Source of the DNA: JANYCO01 sp964437245
GTDB taxonomy: Bacteria; Bacteroidota; Bacteroidia; Cytophagales; Cytophagaceae
Direction: 5' to 3'
Assembly (NCBI GenBank): GCA_964437245.1
Contig: CAYTGJ010000193.1
Location: 1 to 6,775 of the forward strand
Length of the DNA: 6,775 nt
Numbering within the stretch: position 1 is the stretch's first letter; the number at the start of each line of letters is the position of its first letter. The notes under the pieces are model-generated. The model was not told the DNA's origin. It did no database searches and saw only the letters and a list, made by a program, of their open reading frames with translations. The translations under genes were made by a program, and so were the position numbers. Shown here piece by piece: positions 5,903-6,775 of this stretch.

Positions 5903-6631
5903 TTAATAAAGTCCGCCGGAAACACAAACCACTTCTCCTGTAATATACGAAGCTTTGGGAGAGGCAAGAAAACAAACGGTGTGGGCTACCTCCTTCGGAT
6001 CACCGAATCTGCCGGCAGGAATGACCGATTTGTAATCGGCTTCGTTGATGTCCTGTGTCATATCGGTTTTGATGAATCCGGGCGCTACTGCATTTACCGT
6101 TATTCCCCGTCGCCCTACTTCCTGTGCCAGTGCTTTGGTCGCTCCGATCACGGCTGCTTTGGAGGCTGAATAATTGGTTTGTCCGGGCAGCCCTTTTAAT
6201 CCGGATAAAGAAACAATGTTTACGATCCTGCCGTATTTATTGAAGATCATTCCTTTCAGCACCAGTCTGGTTACGTTATAAAAACCGTCTACACTGGTAT
6301 TCATTACCTGTTTCCAGTCTTCCGGAGGCATGAGCATCATCAGGTTGTCTTTCCGTATTCCGGCATTGTTTACCAGTACTTCAATGATATCTCCGGTATG
6401 CTGTTCGATCCAGCCGCCTAATACTTCATCGGTTTCCTGCTGACTGGCTACGTCAAATTTCAGGAGGATCCCGTCGCTCCCCTGGTTACGGACGGCTTCA
6501 AGGGTTTTTTCTGCTTCTTCCCGGTTGGAGCGGTAGTTGATTAGGATCGTATATCCCATGGAGGCCAGCTCTTCGCATACTGCTTTTCCGATCCCTCTGG
6601 AGCCTCCTGTGACAAGTGCGTATTTTGCCAT
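5903..6631 (-). CDS. fabG: 3-oxoacyl-ACP reductase (FabG-type short-chain dehydrogenase)
   Basis: A 242-residue classical SDR of FabG length. It would reduce 3-oxoacyl-ACP to 3-hydroxyacyl-ACP with NADPH in the cytoplasm. The Rossmann dinucleotide motif TGGSRGIG occupies 8-15, NNAG is at 88-91, and the catalytic residues are Asn111, Ser141 (in NIVSLSG), Tyr154 and Lys158 (YSASK). The Ser-Tyr spacing of 13 equals that of E. coli FabG. The C-terminus ITGEVVCVSGGLY is the usual FabG ending. In the chain-extension cycle it sits between ketosynthase and dehydratase, comparable to ApeQ. ATG at 6629-6631 lies 10 bases after the lyase stop with no clear Shine-Dalgarno, typical of this phylum. The symbol denotes the family. 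It is probably the pathway-dedicated copy and not the essential fatty acid enzyme. Confidence 0.93.
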   Translation of the reverse strand: MAKYALVTGGSRGIGKAVCEELASMGYTILINYRSNREEAEKTLEAVRNQGSDGILLKFDVASQQETDEVLGGWIEQHTGDIIEVLVNNAGIRKDNLMMLMPPEDWKQVMNTSVDGFYNVTRLVLKGMIFNKYGRIVNIVSLSGLKGLPGQTNYSASKAAVIGATKALAQEVGRRGITVNAVAPGFIKTDMTQDINEADYKSVIPAGRFGDPKEVAHTVCFLASPKASYITGEVVCVSGGLY

Positions 6632-6641
6632 GGCTTAAAAA

Positions 6642-6775
6642 TTATTTGGTTACCTTCACACCATTGTAGTGTGTACTTACAGCCAGTGCATTGTGCTGAA
6701 GAAGATATTGTTTGACTTCTTTGACTTCTTTGTAACGGATCGCATCCTGTTCGAATTTCGGGAACAGACTTCTTA
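6642..6775 (-). CDS. C-terminal end of a probable aromatic amino acid (histidine/tyrosine) ammonia-lyase, cut by the window edge
   Basis: An open frame enters from the right edge and gives 43 residues before TAA at 6642-6644. RSLFPKFEQDAIRYKEVKEV is followed by KQYLLQHNALAVSTHYNGVK. The pattern of a hydrophobic-Pro turn, an acidic x-E/D-D, then a KDI-like helix ending in xxLL resembles the C-terminus of MIO-type ammonia-lyases such as HutH. The MIO core (Ala-Ser-Gly) is not in the window, so this is a tentative family call. It is supported by context, because Bacteroidota flexirubin and aryl polyene loci carry such a lyase (for example the tyrosine ammonia-lyase of Flavobacterium johnsoniae) to make the aryl starter acid. 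A 9-bp tandem repeat (GACTTCTTT at 6714-6722 and 6723-6731) encodes the doubled KEV unit. The ketoreductase gene follows after 10 bases. Confidence 0.6.
   Translation of the reverse strand, partial: RSLFPKFEQDAIRYKEVKEVKQYLLQHNALAVSTHYNGVKVTK

Noticed and set aside
681..6631. Housekeeping fatty acid synthesis (fab) cluster
   Set aside because: Two ketosynthases, a cysteine-less KS-like protein, a His-less dehydratase, a thioesterase and a lipid acyltransferase do not fit a fabD-fabG-acpP-fabF locus. There is no transacylase or enoyl reductase.

Overview
The window looks like a piece of a Bacteroidota chromosome, most likely Bacteroidales. The grounds are protein style, start regions without clear Shine-Dalgarno sequences, the type of four-helix-bundle protein, and the gene order of the pigment-type cluster. 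This is inferred by eye and no database search was run.

Left part (1-680), AT-rich. The 3' part of a tRNA-Leu (anticodon CAG) is followed by a near-perfect 49-bp direct repeat, a perfect 16-bp-arm palindrome, a small four-helix-bundle (S23/23S-rRNA-intervening-sequence type) gene broken by a one-base frameshift, a hairpin over its stop codon, and the second copy of the 49-bp repeat (47/49 identical). The repeats bracket the broken gene like a small inserted cassette.

Right part (681-6775). Nine genes lie on the minus strand in one tight operon-like run. In order of transcription they are: the C-terminal end of a probable aromatic amino acid ammonia-lyase (cut by the window edge), a FabG-type ketoreductase, a lipid A/lysophospholipid-type acyltransferase, a hotdog dehydratase-like protein without the usual catalytic His, a 4HBT thioesterase, a ketosynthase with an intact Cys-His-His triad, a short ketosynthase-like protein without the active Cys, an acyl carrier protein, and a second complete ketosynthase. 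This is the parts list of a type II aryl-polyene/flexirubin-like pathway, not of housekeeping fatty acid synthesis. The lyase would supply a cinnamate- or coumarate-type aryl starter. The ketosynthases, ketoreductase and dehydratase would extend it on the dedicated ACP without enoyl reduction, giving a conjugated polyene. The thioesterase and acyltransferase would edit or release the chain and attach it to a membrane lipid. The operon clearly continues beyond the right edge. The ligase that loads the starter and any export genes are not in this window.

Several in-frame upstream extensions begin with TTG, so I chose the downstream ATG for the acyltransferase, the thioesterase and the upstream ketosynthase. 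These starts remove overlaps and match where the family folds begin.
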